From: a virus
Direction: 5' to 3' (one strand)
IMG/VR virus record: IMGVR_UViG_3300027973_000147
Coordinates: 1-32,890 of that record
Length of the DNA: 32,890 nucleotides
In this document: piece after piece, positions 1 through 8,165 of the stretch
Numbering within the stretch: position 1 is the first letter of the stretch
How the letters are laid out: every line of letters begins with the position of its first letter
Notes under the pieces: generated by a model
The model's input: the letters and a program-made list of their open reading frames with translations, nothing else
Databases searched by the model: none
What the model was told of the DNA's origin: nothing
Program-made: the position numbers and the translations under genes

Positions 1-1
1 G

Positions 2-223
2 ATTCGGATTAAAGCGTTAGAGTTATTGGGTAAAGTTGCCGATGTCGGGCTATTTGCCGACCGCACCGAGATCACTATTAAAGATAAAACGACCCGAGAT
101 CTTGAGAAAGAGCTTGAGGCGTACTTTAATAAGTACGTGCAAGAAGTTGAGCCAATAGACGACACCCCCGAAGATACCCCCGAAGATACCCCCGAAGAAG
201 AGGTTCCATTTGATGAACCTTGA
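2..223 (+). CDS. terS: Small terminase subunit, C-terminal part (5' truncated)
   Basis: The reading frame is open from the window edge, so the true start lies upstream. The visible 73 residues begin with IRIKALELLGKVADVGLF, a helix-plus-LGK pattern common near the end of phage small terminase subunits, which bind the packaging site and recruit the large subunit. An acidic tail follows, containing three DTPE units encoded by a 12-bp tandem repeat. A TTG at 26 could act as an internal start but needs no separate gene. The stop overlaps the start of the large terminase gene by 11 bp, which supports the assignment by context. The DNA-binding N-terminal domain is not in the window, so the call rests on the C-terminal pattern and gene order. 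Confidence 0.7.
   Translation: MRIKALELLGKVADVGLFADRTEITIKDKTTRDLEKELEAYFNKYVQEVEPIDDTPEDTPEDTPEEEVPFDEP
161..196 (+). repeat. Three 12-bp tandem units in the small terminase tail
   Basis: The units are GACACCCCCGAA followed by two copies of GATACCCCCGAA. They encode three DTPE units in the acidic tail. This looks like slippage-driven expansion that stays in frame. Confidence 0.85.
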
Positions 224-1742
224 TCCGGTTGCAATACAGTCGGCACTTGCCGTTATGCCGCCGGAGATTAGGGAGAAGGCATCTTCCCTACTGCAAGAAT
301 TAAACCGTCGACGTAAAGTCGAGGGGTGCAAGTCTGATTTCTTGTTGTTTGTGCAAGATATGTGGCCGGGGTTTATTCACGGCAAGCACCATAGGATTAT
401 GGCTGATGCGTTTGAGAAAGTAGCCGAAGGTGAGATCAAGCGCGTTATTATCAATATGCCGCCACGGCATACCAAATCCGAGTTTGCATCCTTCCTACTG
501 CCAGCATGGTTCCTTGGTCGCTTTCCAGAAAAGAAAGTAATTCAGACTTCGCATACGTCGGAGTTGGCGACCGGCTTTGGTCGAAAGGTGCGTAACCTTG
601 TTGACTCCGACTCCTATAAGACAATCTTCCCAGAGGTCTCCCTTCAGGCAGATTCCAAGGCTGCTGGACGCTGGAGCACTAATAAGGGAGGTGACTATTT
701 CGCTATCGGTGTGGGGGGCGCGGTTACCGGTAAAGGTGCCGACCTGCTTATTATTGATGACCCCCACTCTGAACAAGAAGCTGCTCTAGGAGAGACCAAC
801 CGTGAGGTCTACGACAGGGTGTACGAGTGGTACACGTCCGGGCCGCGTCAGCGTCTGCAACCGGGGGGCTCTATTATTATAGTGATGACGCGCTGGTCTA
901 AGCGAGATCTCACGGCGCAGGTCATAAAAAGCTCCCTCACCCGTGGCGGTGAGGAGTGGGAGGTGATCGAGCTACCTGCCATCATGCCCTCGGGTAAACC
1001 CCTATGGCCTCAGTTCTGGTCTCTAAAAGAACTTCAGGCCCTTAAAGACGAACTGCCGGTCCACAAGTGGGACGCACAGTACATGCAGCAGCCCTCCGGT
1101 GCCGGGGGCTCTATTATTAAGAGGGAGTGGTGGCGAGAGTGGGAGAAAGAAGACCCACCGGACGTTGACTATATTATACAGTCGTGGGACTGCGCGTTTT
1201 CCGCCAAGGAACGAGCCGACTACTCTGCCTGCACCACGTGGGGCGTGTTCAACAAAGAGAATGAGCACGGCGACAAGATGCCTAACCTGATCCTGCTTGA
1301 TGCGTTCAAGGCGCGGATCGACTTTCCCGACTTGAAGAAGAAGGCACTAGAGTTATATAAAGAGTACAACCCGGACACCTGCATAATCGAGGCAAAAGCG
1401 TCAGGTACTCCGCTAATTCAAGAATTGCGTAGCATGGGAGTCATGCTTTCAGAGTATACTCCGTCAAGAGGCTCCCGAGCGGCGAGCAACGACAAGATAT
1501 CGCGTGTCAATTCAATAGCAGATTTGTTTGCAAGTGGCGTAGTATGGGCACCGCAGACGCGGTTTGCTGATGAAGTTATCGAGGAATTCGCATCTTTCCC
1601 TGCCGGAGAGAACGATGACTTGGTAGACTCCTGCACGCAGGCCCTGATGCGGTTCCGTCAAGGTGGGTTTATTCAATTACCGAGCGACGAGAAGGACGCT
1701 GAAGAGTATTTCAAGTCTCGCCGCCGCCTAGCGTACTACTAA
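213..1742 (+). CDS. terL: Large terminase subunit (packaging ATPase and nuclease)
   Basis: This 509-aa protein is the DNA-packaging motor. The ATPase domain has a Walker A variant at residues 83-90 (PPRHTKSE), a Walker B at 178-184 (LLIIDDP) and a TRW motif near 226-228 that may serve as the coupling motif. The C-terminal RNase H-like nuclease shows D326 in QSWDCAF, E393 in CIIEAKASG and D468/D469 in ENDDLVDS, as in the Terminase_6C family. Length is normal for the family. I chose ATG 213 over TTG 210 because GAGG at 200-203 is well spaced. The gene overlaps the small subunit and is followed by the portal, the classic packaging order. Confidence 0.96.
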   Translation: MNLDPVAIQSALAVMPPEIREKASSLLQELNRRRKVEGCKSDFLLFVQDMWPGFIHGKHHRIMADAFEKVAEGEIKRVIINMPPRHTKSEFASFLLPAWFLGRFPEKKVIQTSHTSELATGFGRKVRNLVDSDSYKTIFPEVSLQADSKAAGRWSTNKGGDYFAIGVGGAVTGKGADLLIIDDPHSEQEAALGETNREVYDRVYEWYTSGPRQRLQPGGSIIIVMTRWSKRDLTAQVIKSSLTRGGEEWEVIELPAIMPSGKPLWPQFWSLKELQALKDELPVHKWDAQYMQQPSGAGGSIIKREWWREWEKEDPPDVDYIIQSWDCAFSAKERADYSACTTWGVFNKENEHGDKMPNLILLDAFKARIDFPDLKKKALELYKEYNPDTCIIEAKASGTPLIQELRSMGVMLSEYTPSRGSRAASNDKISRVNSIADLFASGVVWAPQTRFADEVIEEFASFPAGENDDLVDSCTQALMRFRQGGFIQLPSDEKDAEEYFKSRRRLAYY

Positions 1743-1751
1743 AGGCTAAAA

Positions 1752-4109
1752 ATGGCTGTAAATATTGAAGATATGGGTGATTTTGAGGCAGAAATGCCCC
1801 CAGTCGAGGAGGATTTGCTAAATCCGGTCGATTTTGAGGTGGAATTGCCCGATTTGATGGATGAAAACGACGCCGATGTCGAAATTATCATCAGCGAAGG
1901 CGAAATTGACGCCGAAGATGAGGATTTTGACGCAAATTTGGCCGAATTTATGTCGGAAAGCGAGCTTTCTGGCATCGCAGATGACATCGACGAGCTAGTA
2001 ACGGCAGACATTAATAGTCGAAAAGACTGGGCAGATACCTACGTGCGGGGCCTAGAAGTGCTTGGGCTCAAGTATGAGCAGCGTACCGAGCCGTGGGATG
2101 GCGCATGTGGCGTGTTCTCCACCGTGCTGACCGAGGCGGCTATCAGGTTCCAAGCCGAGACAATTATGGAGACTTTTCCGGCTCAAGGGCCGGTAAAAAC
2201 CCAGATTATTGGCGAAATTGACGAGATTAAGGAAGAAGCGGCGGATCGTGTCAGGGATGACATGAACTACCAGCTTACCGAGAAAATGACGGAGTATCGC
2301 TCAGAGCATGAGCGCATGCTGTTTAGCCTTGGACTTGCTGGTGCTGCGTTCAAGAAGGTCTACTTTGACCCGTCCCTAGATCGCCAAGTATCGCTATATG
2401 TCTCGGCTGAAGACCTGATCATGCCGTACGGGGCGTCAAACCTCCAGACGGCTGAGCGTGTTACGCACATGATGCGTAAGACCAAAAACGAGATCCGCAA
2501 GCTGCAAGTAGCTAGGTTTTACCGTGACGTTGAGCTTGGCGAGCCTGTCAGTATCGCAACCGACATCGAGAAGAAGAAAGCCGACGAGCAAGGCTACTCT
2601 ATTACTGACGATGACCGGTATCAGACGTGCGAAGTCCATATTGACTACGACCTGCCGGGATATGAGGACCCTGACGAGATCGCCCTGCCGTACATCATCA
2701 CGTATGAGCGTGGGACTCAGAAAGTTCTAGCAATCCGTCGCAATTGGGACCCAGATGACCAGAAACGACTCAAGCGACAGCACTTCGTGCAGTACAACTA
2801 CATTCCGGGGTTCGGAGTGTATGGCATGGGCCTTATTCATATTATTGGTGGCTATGCTCGTGCCGGTACTTCTCTTATTCGTCAGCTTGTCGACGCTGGT
2901 ACTCTCTCTAACTTGCCGGGTGGACTGAAGACACGGGGGTTGCGGATCAAAGGCGACGACACGCCCATCTCCCCCGGAGAGTTTAGGGACGTGGACATTC
3001 CTAGCGGAGCGTTGAAAGACAACGTAATGCCGCTGCCGTACAAAGAACCTTCGATGGTTCTGTCTGGTCTGTTGGACAAGATCACGGAGGAAGGTCGCAG
3101 GCTTGGTGCTATATCAGATATGAACATATCTGATATGAGTGCAAATGCGCCTGTCGGGACCACGCTGGCTCTGCTTGAGCGCACTCTCAAAACGATGTCT
3201 GCCGTGCAGGCACGGGTGCACTTCTCGATGAAGGAGGAGTTCAAGCTCCTCAAGAACATCATCCGAGACTATACGCCTCCGGAGTATAGCTACACGCCAG
3301 ACTTCACGTCTGACCGCAAGGTCAAGCAAGCTGACTATGACATGGTGGAGGTCATACCGGTCAGCGACCCCAACAGCAGCACGATGGCACAACGCATCAT
3401 GCAGTACCAAGCTGTTATCCAGTTAGCGAGCACCGCGCCTCAGATCTACAACCTGCCAAACCTGCACCGGCAGATGATCGAGATCCTTGGTATTAAGAAT
3501 GGCGAGGACTTGGTTCCGGTCGAGGATGACGAGAAGCCTCGTGATCCGATAAGCGAGAATATGTCAGTGCTCAAGGGTAAACCTGTAAAAGCGTTTATCT
3601 ATCAGGACCACGACGCGCATATTGCAACGCACAATTCGTTCATGCAAGATCCGATGATCATGAAGCAGATGGGCCAGAACCCTCAGGCTCAGATGTTGAT
3701 GGCATCCATGCAAGCACACATTGCTGAACACCTAGGGTTTGCGTATCGCAAGCAGATCGAGGACCGGATGGGCGTGCATATGCCAGCGCCAGATGCCGAG
3801 ATGCCTCCAGAAGTTGAGGTTCAGTTGTCACGCATGGTCGCGCAGGCCAGCCAGCAGCTACTCCAGATTCACCAAGGTCAGGCGGCTCAACAACAGGCGC
3901 AGCAAGTGGCACAAGATCCTCTCATCCAGTTGCAGCAGGCTGAGTTGCAGATCAAGCAGCAAGACGTGCAACGCAAGACTCAGAAAGACCAGACTGACGC
4001 TCAGATTGCACAACAGAAACTTCAGCTTGAGCGGGATCGGATCGGGGTTGACGCAAACATTCGGGCCGCGCAGGTCAGAGCACAGGCTAACCGCCCACAG
4101 GGGAAATAA
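1752..4109 (+). CDS. Portal protein, P22-like
   Basis: This 785-aa protein would form the dodecameric ring at the capsid vertex through which DNA enters and leaves. Residues 1-85 are very acidic and probably disordered. The conserved core starts near residue 90, with EQRTEPWDGACGVF (109-122) and later ANAPVGTTLALLERTL, patterns I associate with P22-like portals of aquatic phages. Residues about 690-780 are glutamine-rich and helical, resembling the barrel region of long portals. The length fits P22-like portals (over 700 aa) better than the shorter HK97 type. It lies directly after the large terminase. An exceptional palindrome lies inside codons 454-462. Confidence 0.92.
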   Translation: MAVNIEDMGDFEAEMPPVEEDLLNPVDFEVELPDLMDENDADVEIIISEGEIDAEDEDFDANLAEFMSESELSGIADDIDELVTADINSRKDWADTYVRGLEVLGLKYEQRTEPWDGACGVFSTVLTEAAIRFQAETIMETFPAQGPVKTQIIGEIDEIKEEAADRVRDDMNYQLTEKMTEYRSEHERMLFSLGLAGAAFKKVYFDPSLDRQVSLYVSAEDLIMPYGASNLQTAERVTHMMRKTKNEIRKLQVARFYRDVELGEPVSIATDIEKKKADEQGYSITDDDRYQTCEVHIDYDLPGYEDPDEIALPYIITYERGTQKVLAIRRNWDPDDQKRLKRQHFVQYNYIPGFGVYGMGLIHIIGGYARAGTSLIRQLVDAGTLSNLPGGLKTRGLRIKGDDTPISPGEFRDVDIPSGALKDNVMPLPYKEPSMVLSGLLDKITEEGRRLGAISDMNISDMSANAPVGTTLALLERTLKTMSAVQARVHFSMKEEFKLLKNIIRDYTPPEYSYTPDFTSDRKVKQADYDMVEVIPVSDPNSSTMAQRIMQYQAVIQLASTAPQIYNLPNLHRQMIEILGIKNGEDLVPVEDDEKPRDPISENMSVLKGKPVKAFIYQDHDAHIATHNSFMQDPMIMKQMGQNPQAQMLMASMQAHIAEHLGFAYRKQIEDRMGVHMPAPDAEMPPEVEVQLSRMVAQASQQLLQIHQGQAAQQQAQQVAQDPLIQLQQAELQIKQQDVQRKTQKDQTDAQIAQQKLQLERDRIGVDANIRAAQVRAQANRPQGK
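3111..3136. repeat. Perfect 12-bp inverted repeat inside the portal gene
   Basis: ATATCAGATATG (3111-3122) is followed by AA and then by its exact reverse complement CATATCTGATAT (3125-3136). The RNA would fold as 11 bp closed by a GAAC loop. It coincides exactly with codons for ISDMNISDM. The two serines use different codons (TCA and TCT), as the palindrome requires. Confidence 0.9.
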
Positions 4110-4307
4110 ATGGATGAACGGATGTTCCGATATTTACAAGAACGCAATCAGAGCAGGAGGGAGTCAATCACGGACTTCCTGAGTTCTGGTGGCGCTAAAG
4201 ACGTTGCAGAGTACCGCGAAGCGGTTGGAGTCATCAAAGGTCTACTCCAAGCAAATCAAGACCTTGAGGAACTTTTTGATCGTATGAAGGAATTTGAGAA
4301 TGAATGA
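4110..4307 (+). CDS. Small helical protein, unknown function
   Basis: This is a 65-aa, charged, probably all-helical protein beginning MDERMFRYLQERNQSR. It starts on the base after the portal stop, with AGGGG six bases upstream of the ATG, and its end overlaps the GroES-like gene by 8 bp, so the three genes are translationally coupled. I recognise no domain. Its position between portal and co-chaperonin suggests a head-assembly accessory, but that is only context. Confidence 0.75.
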   Translation: MDERMFRYLQERNQSRRESITDFLSSGGAKDVAEYREAVGVIKGLLQANQDLEELFDRMKEFENE

Positions 4308-4689
4308 CGCCGTGGATCTATCGCTGCTGCTAAATAAGACCGAAGAACAGAAAGCTACCCAGCTACCCCAGCCCAAAGGCTATAAGATCCTTGTGACATT
4401 GCCTGACATTGACGAGGAATACGAGAACGGAATCCTCAAGGCCAACACGACTGTGCACTACGAACAACTCCTCTCAAATGTCCTTTTCGTAGTCGAGCTT
4501 GGTGATATGGCGTACTCCGACACCACCCGGTTCCCCACTGGCCCGTGGTGCAAAAAAGGCGACTTCATCATGTGCCGCGCCAACACAGGTACGCGCTTCA
4601 AGATCCATGGCCGGGAGTTCCGTCTAATTAATGACGACTCAATTGAGGCAGTGGTTGAAGATCCCCGTGGCATTGGCCGCGTAAACTAA
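4300..4689 (+). CDS. GroES-like co-chaperonin (Cpn10 family)
   Basis: This 129-aa protein resembles GroES, the lid of the GroEL folding chamber. The beta-strand KILVTLP (29-35) leads into a segment where GIL (44-46) could be the hydrophobic tripeptide of the mobile loop that binds GroEL. Then come VLFVVELGDMAYSD (61-74), the roof-hairpin region, and KKGDFIMCR (85-93), which matches the KVGD.V core of Cpn10, and a C-terminal strand set ending near DSIEAVVED. Residues 1-25 extend beyond normal GroES. ATG 4300 is preferred over TTG 4294. The gene sits between portal and scaffold, so its likely clients are head proteins, as for T4 gp31, which supports folding of the T4 capsid protein. Confidence 0.8.
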   Translation: MNDAVDLSLLLNKTEEQKATQLPQPKGYKILVTLPDIDEEYENGILKANTTVHYEQLLSNVLFVVELGDMAYSDTTRFPTGPWCKKGDFIMCRANTGTRFKIHGREFRLINDDSIEAVVEDPRGIGRVN

Positions 4690-4699
4690 GGAGATATCC

Positions 4700-5671
4700 A
4701 TGGCTGATATGGAAAAAAACGATTTTAAGTTTCCCGATGAGGTGGAAATTAATGCAAAAGACGGGAAAGAAGATAAGGTCGAGTTTGAAATCGAAGACGA
4801 AGACGAGCCGGTAAAGCTAGAGGTTGTCGACGATACCCCTGCCGAGGACCGTGGGCGCAAGCCTATGGAGGACGAGCCGGATGAGGTTACCGACGAGGAG
4901 CTATCTCGGTACAAAGACACGCGCTTGCGTGATCGCCTGTCGCATTTGAGCAAAGCCCGTCATGAAGAGCGTCGCCATAAAGAGTCCGCGATACGTGAGC
5001 GGGAAGAGGCTATTAGTATTGCGCAGCGCATCCTCGCTGAGAATGAGCAGCTAAAGAGTTCCATGGGGAATAACCACAGGGTTATTCTGGATCAGGCAAA
5101 GACGGTTGCCGCGCAGGAATTTGCTCAAGCTAAAGCCCAATTTAAAGCCGCATACGAGTCTGGTGATTCCGAGGCGCTAGTCTTAGCACAAGAGGCATTC
5201 ACCAATGCAAAGCTCAAAGCTGACCGGATTGACGCGGCAAGGCAAAAATCTTTGCAAGAACAGGAAAATGTGGTACAAAGGCAACCACAGCCTCCAAGTC
5301 CTGCGAGGGAGGCCCCGACTGTAGATGATAAGGCGTTGCGGTGGAAAGACCGTAATAGCTGGTTCAACAAAGACCGGGAAATGACTGGCTTCGCTCTCGC
5401 AGTGCATGAGAGGCTGGTCGAAGAGGAAGGGATTAATCCTCAGTCTGATGCATATTACGAGCGTATCGACGCCCGTATGCGTGAGAAGTTCCCAGAGAAG
5501 TTTAGTAGTCAGCCCAGACGGTCGAACGTAGTGGCCCCGGCAACACGCAGCACTGCGCCAAAGAAAATCGTGCTGAAGTCGAGTCAGGTCAACTTGGCGA
5601 AACGTCTCGGAATTCCCCTAGAACTTTACGCAAAGCAAGTAGCTTTGGAAATGCGGAAGGAACGCGCCTAA
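4700..5671 (+). CDS. Capsid scaffolding protein
   Basis: This 323-aa protein probably directs procapsid assembly and is then lost. Residues 1-70 are highly acidic and include DDTPAEDRGRKPM (44-56), a signature I associate with scaffold-like proteins of aquatic phages. Residues 75-195 are predicted as long helix or coiled coil rich in Ala, Glu, Gln and Lys. A Pro/Gln linker follows near 194-205. The basic C-terminus (272-323) could contact the capsid protein, as in P22 scaffold. An excellent ribosome binding site, AAGGAG at 4688-4693, precedes the ATG. It lies upstream of the capsid gene, the expected place. No head protease is seen nearby. Confidence 0.85.
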   Translation: MADMEKNDFKFPDEVEINAKDGKEDKVEFEIEDEDEPVKLEVVDDTPAEDRGRKPMEDEPDEVTDEELSRYKDTRLRDRLSHLSKARHEERRHKESAIREREEAISIAQRILAENEQLKSSMGNNHRVILDQAKTVAAQEFAQAKAQFKAAYESGDSEALVLAQEAFTNAKLKADRIDAARQKSLQEQENVVQRQPQPPSPAREAPTVDDKALRWKDRNSWFNKDREMTGFALAVHERLVEEEGINPQSDAYYERIDARMREKFPEKFSSQPRRSNVVAPATRSTAPKKIVLKSSQVNLAKRLGIPLELYAKQVALEMRKERA

Positions 5672-6130
5672 ATGAAACCAGTCCAACAAAACCGTGATGA
5701 TCGTGCCGTTGAATCCCGCGTAGCTGCGGAGCGTCCAAAACAGTGGGCACCACCAACTCTGTTGCCAGACCCAAAGCCTCAAGACGGCTGGTCTTACCGT
5801 TGGATTCGTGTTGCAACACTTGGGCAAAACGATCCTACTAATATTTCCGCGAAGCTACGCGAAGGTTGGGAGCCGGTGCGTGCGGAAGACCACCCCGAAG
5901 TCCACGTCTATAGCGATGCAGATGCTCGCTTTAAAGATAGTATTGTGATCGGCGGGTTGATGCTTTGCAAAACACCTAGTGAATTCGTTCAACAACGGAA
6001 TGACTTTTATCAAAAGCAGACCGATGGTCAGATGAATTCGATTGATAGCCACTTCATGCGCGAGAATAACCCCAAGATGCCTCTCTTTAAAGAGCGGCGG
6101 ACTGAGGTAAGTTTCGGTAAAAGTAATTAA
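5672..6130 (+). CDS. Conserved head-module protein, unknown function
   Basis: This is a 152-aa soluble protein that starts on the base after the scaffold stop. It has a charged, proline-rich N-terminus, then YRWIRVATLGQNDPTNIS (47-64) and a compact mixed alpha/beta region, ending in a charged tail. I recognise the general pattern from similar phages, where it sits between scaffold and capsid genes, but I know of no demonstrated function. The strict coupling to scaffold suggests a role in capsid assembly. Confidence 0.75.
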   Translation: MKPVQQNRDDRAVESRVAAERPKQWAPPTLLPDPKPQDGWSYRWIRVATLGQNDPTNISAKLREGWEPVRAEDHPEVHVYSDADARFKDSIVIGGLMLCKTPSEFVQQRNDFYQKQTDGQMNSIDSHFMRENNPKMPLFKERRTEVSFGKSN

Positions 6131-6146
6131 TTTTTAGGAGCTTTAA

Positions 6147-7082
6147 ATGGCTTATCCGGTTATTAATGGCCCATACGGGCTAGTGCCGGTCAACCTGATG
6201 GGCGGTATTCCGTTCGCTGGGTCTACCCGGATGATTCCGATTGCACAGAACTACGCGACGAACCTGTTTAACGGCGACGTTATCGGTCTGTCTGGTGGTA
6301 ACGCAGTCATCACCCCTTACAACGCCAACAGCACCACCGCAGCGGCGGCAGGGCAGATCATTGGTGTGATGTTGGGTGCGCAGTACCCCGGTACTCCTCC
6401 CATCTTTGGTAACTTGCAAGGCCAGTACTACCCAGCTAGTACTAACCAGCCCGGCATGATTGCTTATGTTATGGACAACCCCACCGCGCTGTTTAAGGCA
6501 TGTGTTGTTACTCAGGCTCAAGGCTCGGCTAATACGCAAGCTAACACCGGCACGACGGTTGGCTACATGTCGCCACGGTTTGTTGGAACGAACGCCTTCC
6601 TCGTCGCCGGTAATTCCGGTAGCACGACGACTGGTAACTCAGCAATGGGCGTGTCCGGTGCTAACCCCACCGTGTCTAGCTCTGTAGCTGGAAACATCGT
6701 TCAGACGGTTGGCACTGGCTCGGCAACTTCGCCTTGTTTGCGCGTTGTTGAGTTGGTTCGGGAAACAGCCGTTACGGTTGCGACCACCCTGTCGAGCAGC
6801 CCATCAAACGCGACCACTTTCACTGTTGCTTCTACCGCCGGTATCCAGCCCGGTATGGCAGTGACGATTGGTGGCACCGTGTATTCGGGCGCAAGCACCG
6901 CACCGTTCCCAACGCTTTCAACTTTGGTTGTTACCGGCGTTGTAACTAGCACTTCTACCATTACCGTTAGTTCGGCAGTGACCGCCACCTCTGGCGCATC
7001 TGTTTCGTTCGTCGGTTTCCCAGAAGTGATCGTTGGCTGGAACTTCGGTTACCACAGCTATCTGCTCGCCGCTGGCGTCTAA
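6147..7082 (+). CDS. Capsid-associated or decoration protein candidate
   Basis: This 311-aa protein is rich in Ala, Gly, Ser and Thr and begins MAYPVINGPYGLVPVNL, a start that I associate with capsid-adjacent proteins of uncultured phages. The body is beta-rich with no membrane segment. Residues 209-288 look like an inserted Ig-like beta module (AGIQPGMAVTIGG, then TSTITVSSAV) that splits the pattern VVELVRE (201-207) from PEVIVGWNFGYHSY (292-305). TAGGAGC lies upstream of the ATG. It directly precedes the major capsid gene, so a decoration or cement role is likely but not shown. Confidence 0.65.
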   Translation: MAYPVINGPYGLVPVNLMGGIPFAGSTRMIPIAQNYATNLFNGDVIGLSGGNAVITPYNANSTTAAAAGQIIGVMLGAQYPGTPPIFGNLQGQYYPASTNQPGMIAYVMDNPTALFKACVVTQAQGSANTQANTGTTVGYMSPRFVGTNAFLVAGNSGSTTTGNSAMGVSGANPTVSSSVAGNIVQTVGTGSATSPCLRVVELVRETAVTVATTLSSSPSNATTFTVASTAGIQPGMAVTIGGTVYSGASTAPFPTLSTLVVTGVVTSTSTITVSSAVTATSGASVSFVGFPEVIVGWNFGYHSYLLAAGV

Positions 7083-7092
7083 GGAGTAAATC

Positions 7093-8004
7093 ATGGCTAT
7101 TTCACGCGCCCAACTACTCAAAGAACTGCTTCCGGGCCTCAACGCCCTGTTCGGTCTTGAGTATGCTCGCTATGGCGAGGAACACAAAGAGATCTACGAC
7201 ACCGAGACCTCTGAGCGTTCATTTGAAGAAGAGACCAAGCTTTCGGGCTTTGGTGCTGCGCCGGTTAAAAACGAAGGTCAGGCAATCTCGTACGACAACG
7301 CACAAGAAGCATGGACCGCTCGTTACAACCACGAGACTGTTGCGATGGGCTTCTCGGTTACCGAAGAAGCAATGGAAGACAACCTGTATGACAGCTTGTC
7401 CAGCCGTTACACCAAAGCATTGGCTCGCGCAATGTCGTACACCAAGCAGGTTAAAGCTGCCACCATTCTGAACAACGGTTTTAACGCCGCGTTCACGTAT
7501 GGTGACGGTAAGCCCCTGTTTAGCACGGCTCACCCGCTGGTCTCTGGTGGTACTAACAGTAACACCCCTTCGACCGCTGCCGATCTTAACGAAACCGCTC
7601 TTGAAAATGCAGTGATTCAGATCGCTGCGTGGACGGACGAGCGTGGTCTGCTGATCGCCGCTAAGCCGAAGAAGTTGATCATCCCGCCTGCTCTGATGTT
7701 CGTTGCGACCCGTCTGTTGGAAACCAGCCTCCGCGTTGGCACTACCGACAACGATATCAACGCGCTGAAGAACAACGGTTCGATCCCTGAGGGTTACACC
7801 GTTAACCACTTCTTGACCGACACGAACGCATGGTTCCTGACCACGGACGTTCCTAACGGTCTGAAGCACTTCGTGCGTGTGCCACTTTCCACTTCGATGG
7901 ACGGTGACTTTGATACCGGTAACGTGCGGTATAAGGCTCGTGAGCGTTATTCGTTCGGCGTGTCTGATCCGCTTGGTATGTACGGCTCGCCCGGTTCGAG
8001 CTAA
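7093..8004 (+). CDS. Major capsid protein, HK97-fold
   Basis: This 303-aa protein should form the icosahedral shell. It resembles the Mu gpT-like group of HK97-fold capsid proteins, with a charged N-terminal arm, the YDTETSERSFEE region (35-46), and YGDGKPLFSTAHP (136-148), a typical motif of the group, followed by helices and strands of the P and A domains. The length is normal. Balanced base composition, a strong GGAG site and its place as the last gene before a strong terminator all fit a highly expressed shell protein. Confidence 0.93.
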   Translation: MAISRAQLLKELLPGLNALFGLEYARYGEEHKEIYDTETSERSFEEETKLSGFGAAPVKNEGQAISYDNAQEAWTARYNHETVAMGFSVTEEAMEDNLYDSLSSRYTKALARAMSYTKQVKAATILNNGFNAAFTYGDGKPLFSTAHPLVSGGTNSNTPSTAADLNETALENAVIQIAAWTDERGLLIAAKPKKLIIPPALMFVATRLLETSLRVGTTDNDINALKNNGSIPEGYTVNHFLTDTNAWFLTTDVPNGLKHFVRVPLSTSMDGDFDTGNVRYKARERYSFGVSDPLGMYGSPGSS

Positions 8005-8026
8005 TCAATCTAGCCTCTGGCTGATT

Positions 8027-8051
8027 GGGGGCCCCTTCGGGGGCCCTTTTT
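8027..8051 (+). terminator. Rho-independent terminator after the capsid gene
   Basis: GGGCCCC (8029-8035), loop TTCG, GGGGCCC (8040-8046), then five T residues. Two G-T wobble pairs can extend the stem. A 7-bp GC-only stem on a UUCG loop is very stable, so this is a convincing terminator. Confidence 0.92.
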
Positions 8052-8052
8052 A

Positions 8053-8081
8053 TTGCGCGTCTCCAAAAACAATGTTATAAA
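8053..8081 (+). promoter_or_regulatory. Sigma70-type promoter candidate with extended -10
   Basis: TTGCGC (8053-8058) is 17 bases from TATAAA (8076-8081), and TG at 8073-8074 gives an extended -10 (TGTTATAAA). It lies immediately after the terminator and in front of a roughly 78-nt leader, which is the place expected for a restart promoter. No +1 can be proved from sequence. Confidence 0.6.
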
Positions 8082-8102
8082 GGCACATACCTAGACCACC
8101 CG

Positions 8103-8158
8103 ACTTGCTGACTGACTAGGCAGACTTCCCTCAAGAGACAGCAAGTTTTGATTTGAGG
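8103..8158 (+). promoter_or_regulatory. Leader RNA with possible pseudoknot covering the ribosome binding site
   Basis: ACTTGCTG (8103-8110) pairs with CAGCAAGT (8139-8146). CCTCAA (8129-8134), inside that loop, pairs with TTGAGG (8153-8158), which is the ribosome binding site of the next gene. The crossing pattern is that of an H-type pseudoknot. The second helix is only 6 bp, so this is tentative. Confidence 0.3.
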
Positions 8159-8165
8159 ATTTATT

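Noticed and set aside
3739-4182. 147-codon + strand frame overlapping the portal 3' end
   Set aside because: Ser/Arg-rich shadow of the Gln-rich portal tail. It also conflicts with the 4110 gene, which has a better start site.
5068-5087. 8-bp hairpin GAATAACC/GGTTATTC in the scaffold gene
   Set aside because: Stems of this size are expected several times by chance in a window this long, and nothing marks it as functional.
7219-7869. 216-codon minus-strand frame
   Set aside because: Lies fully antisense to the major capsid gene, with no domain pattern.
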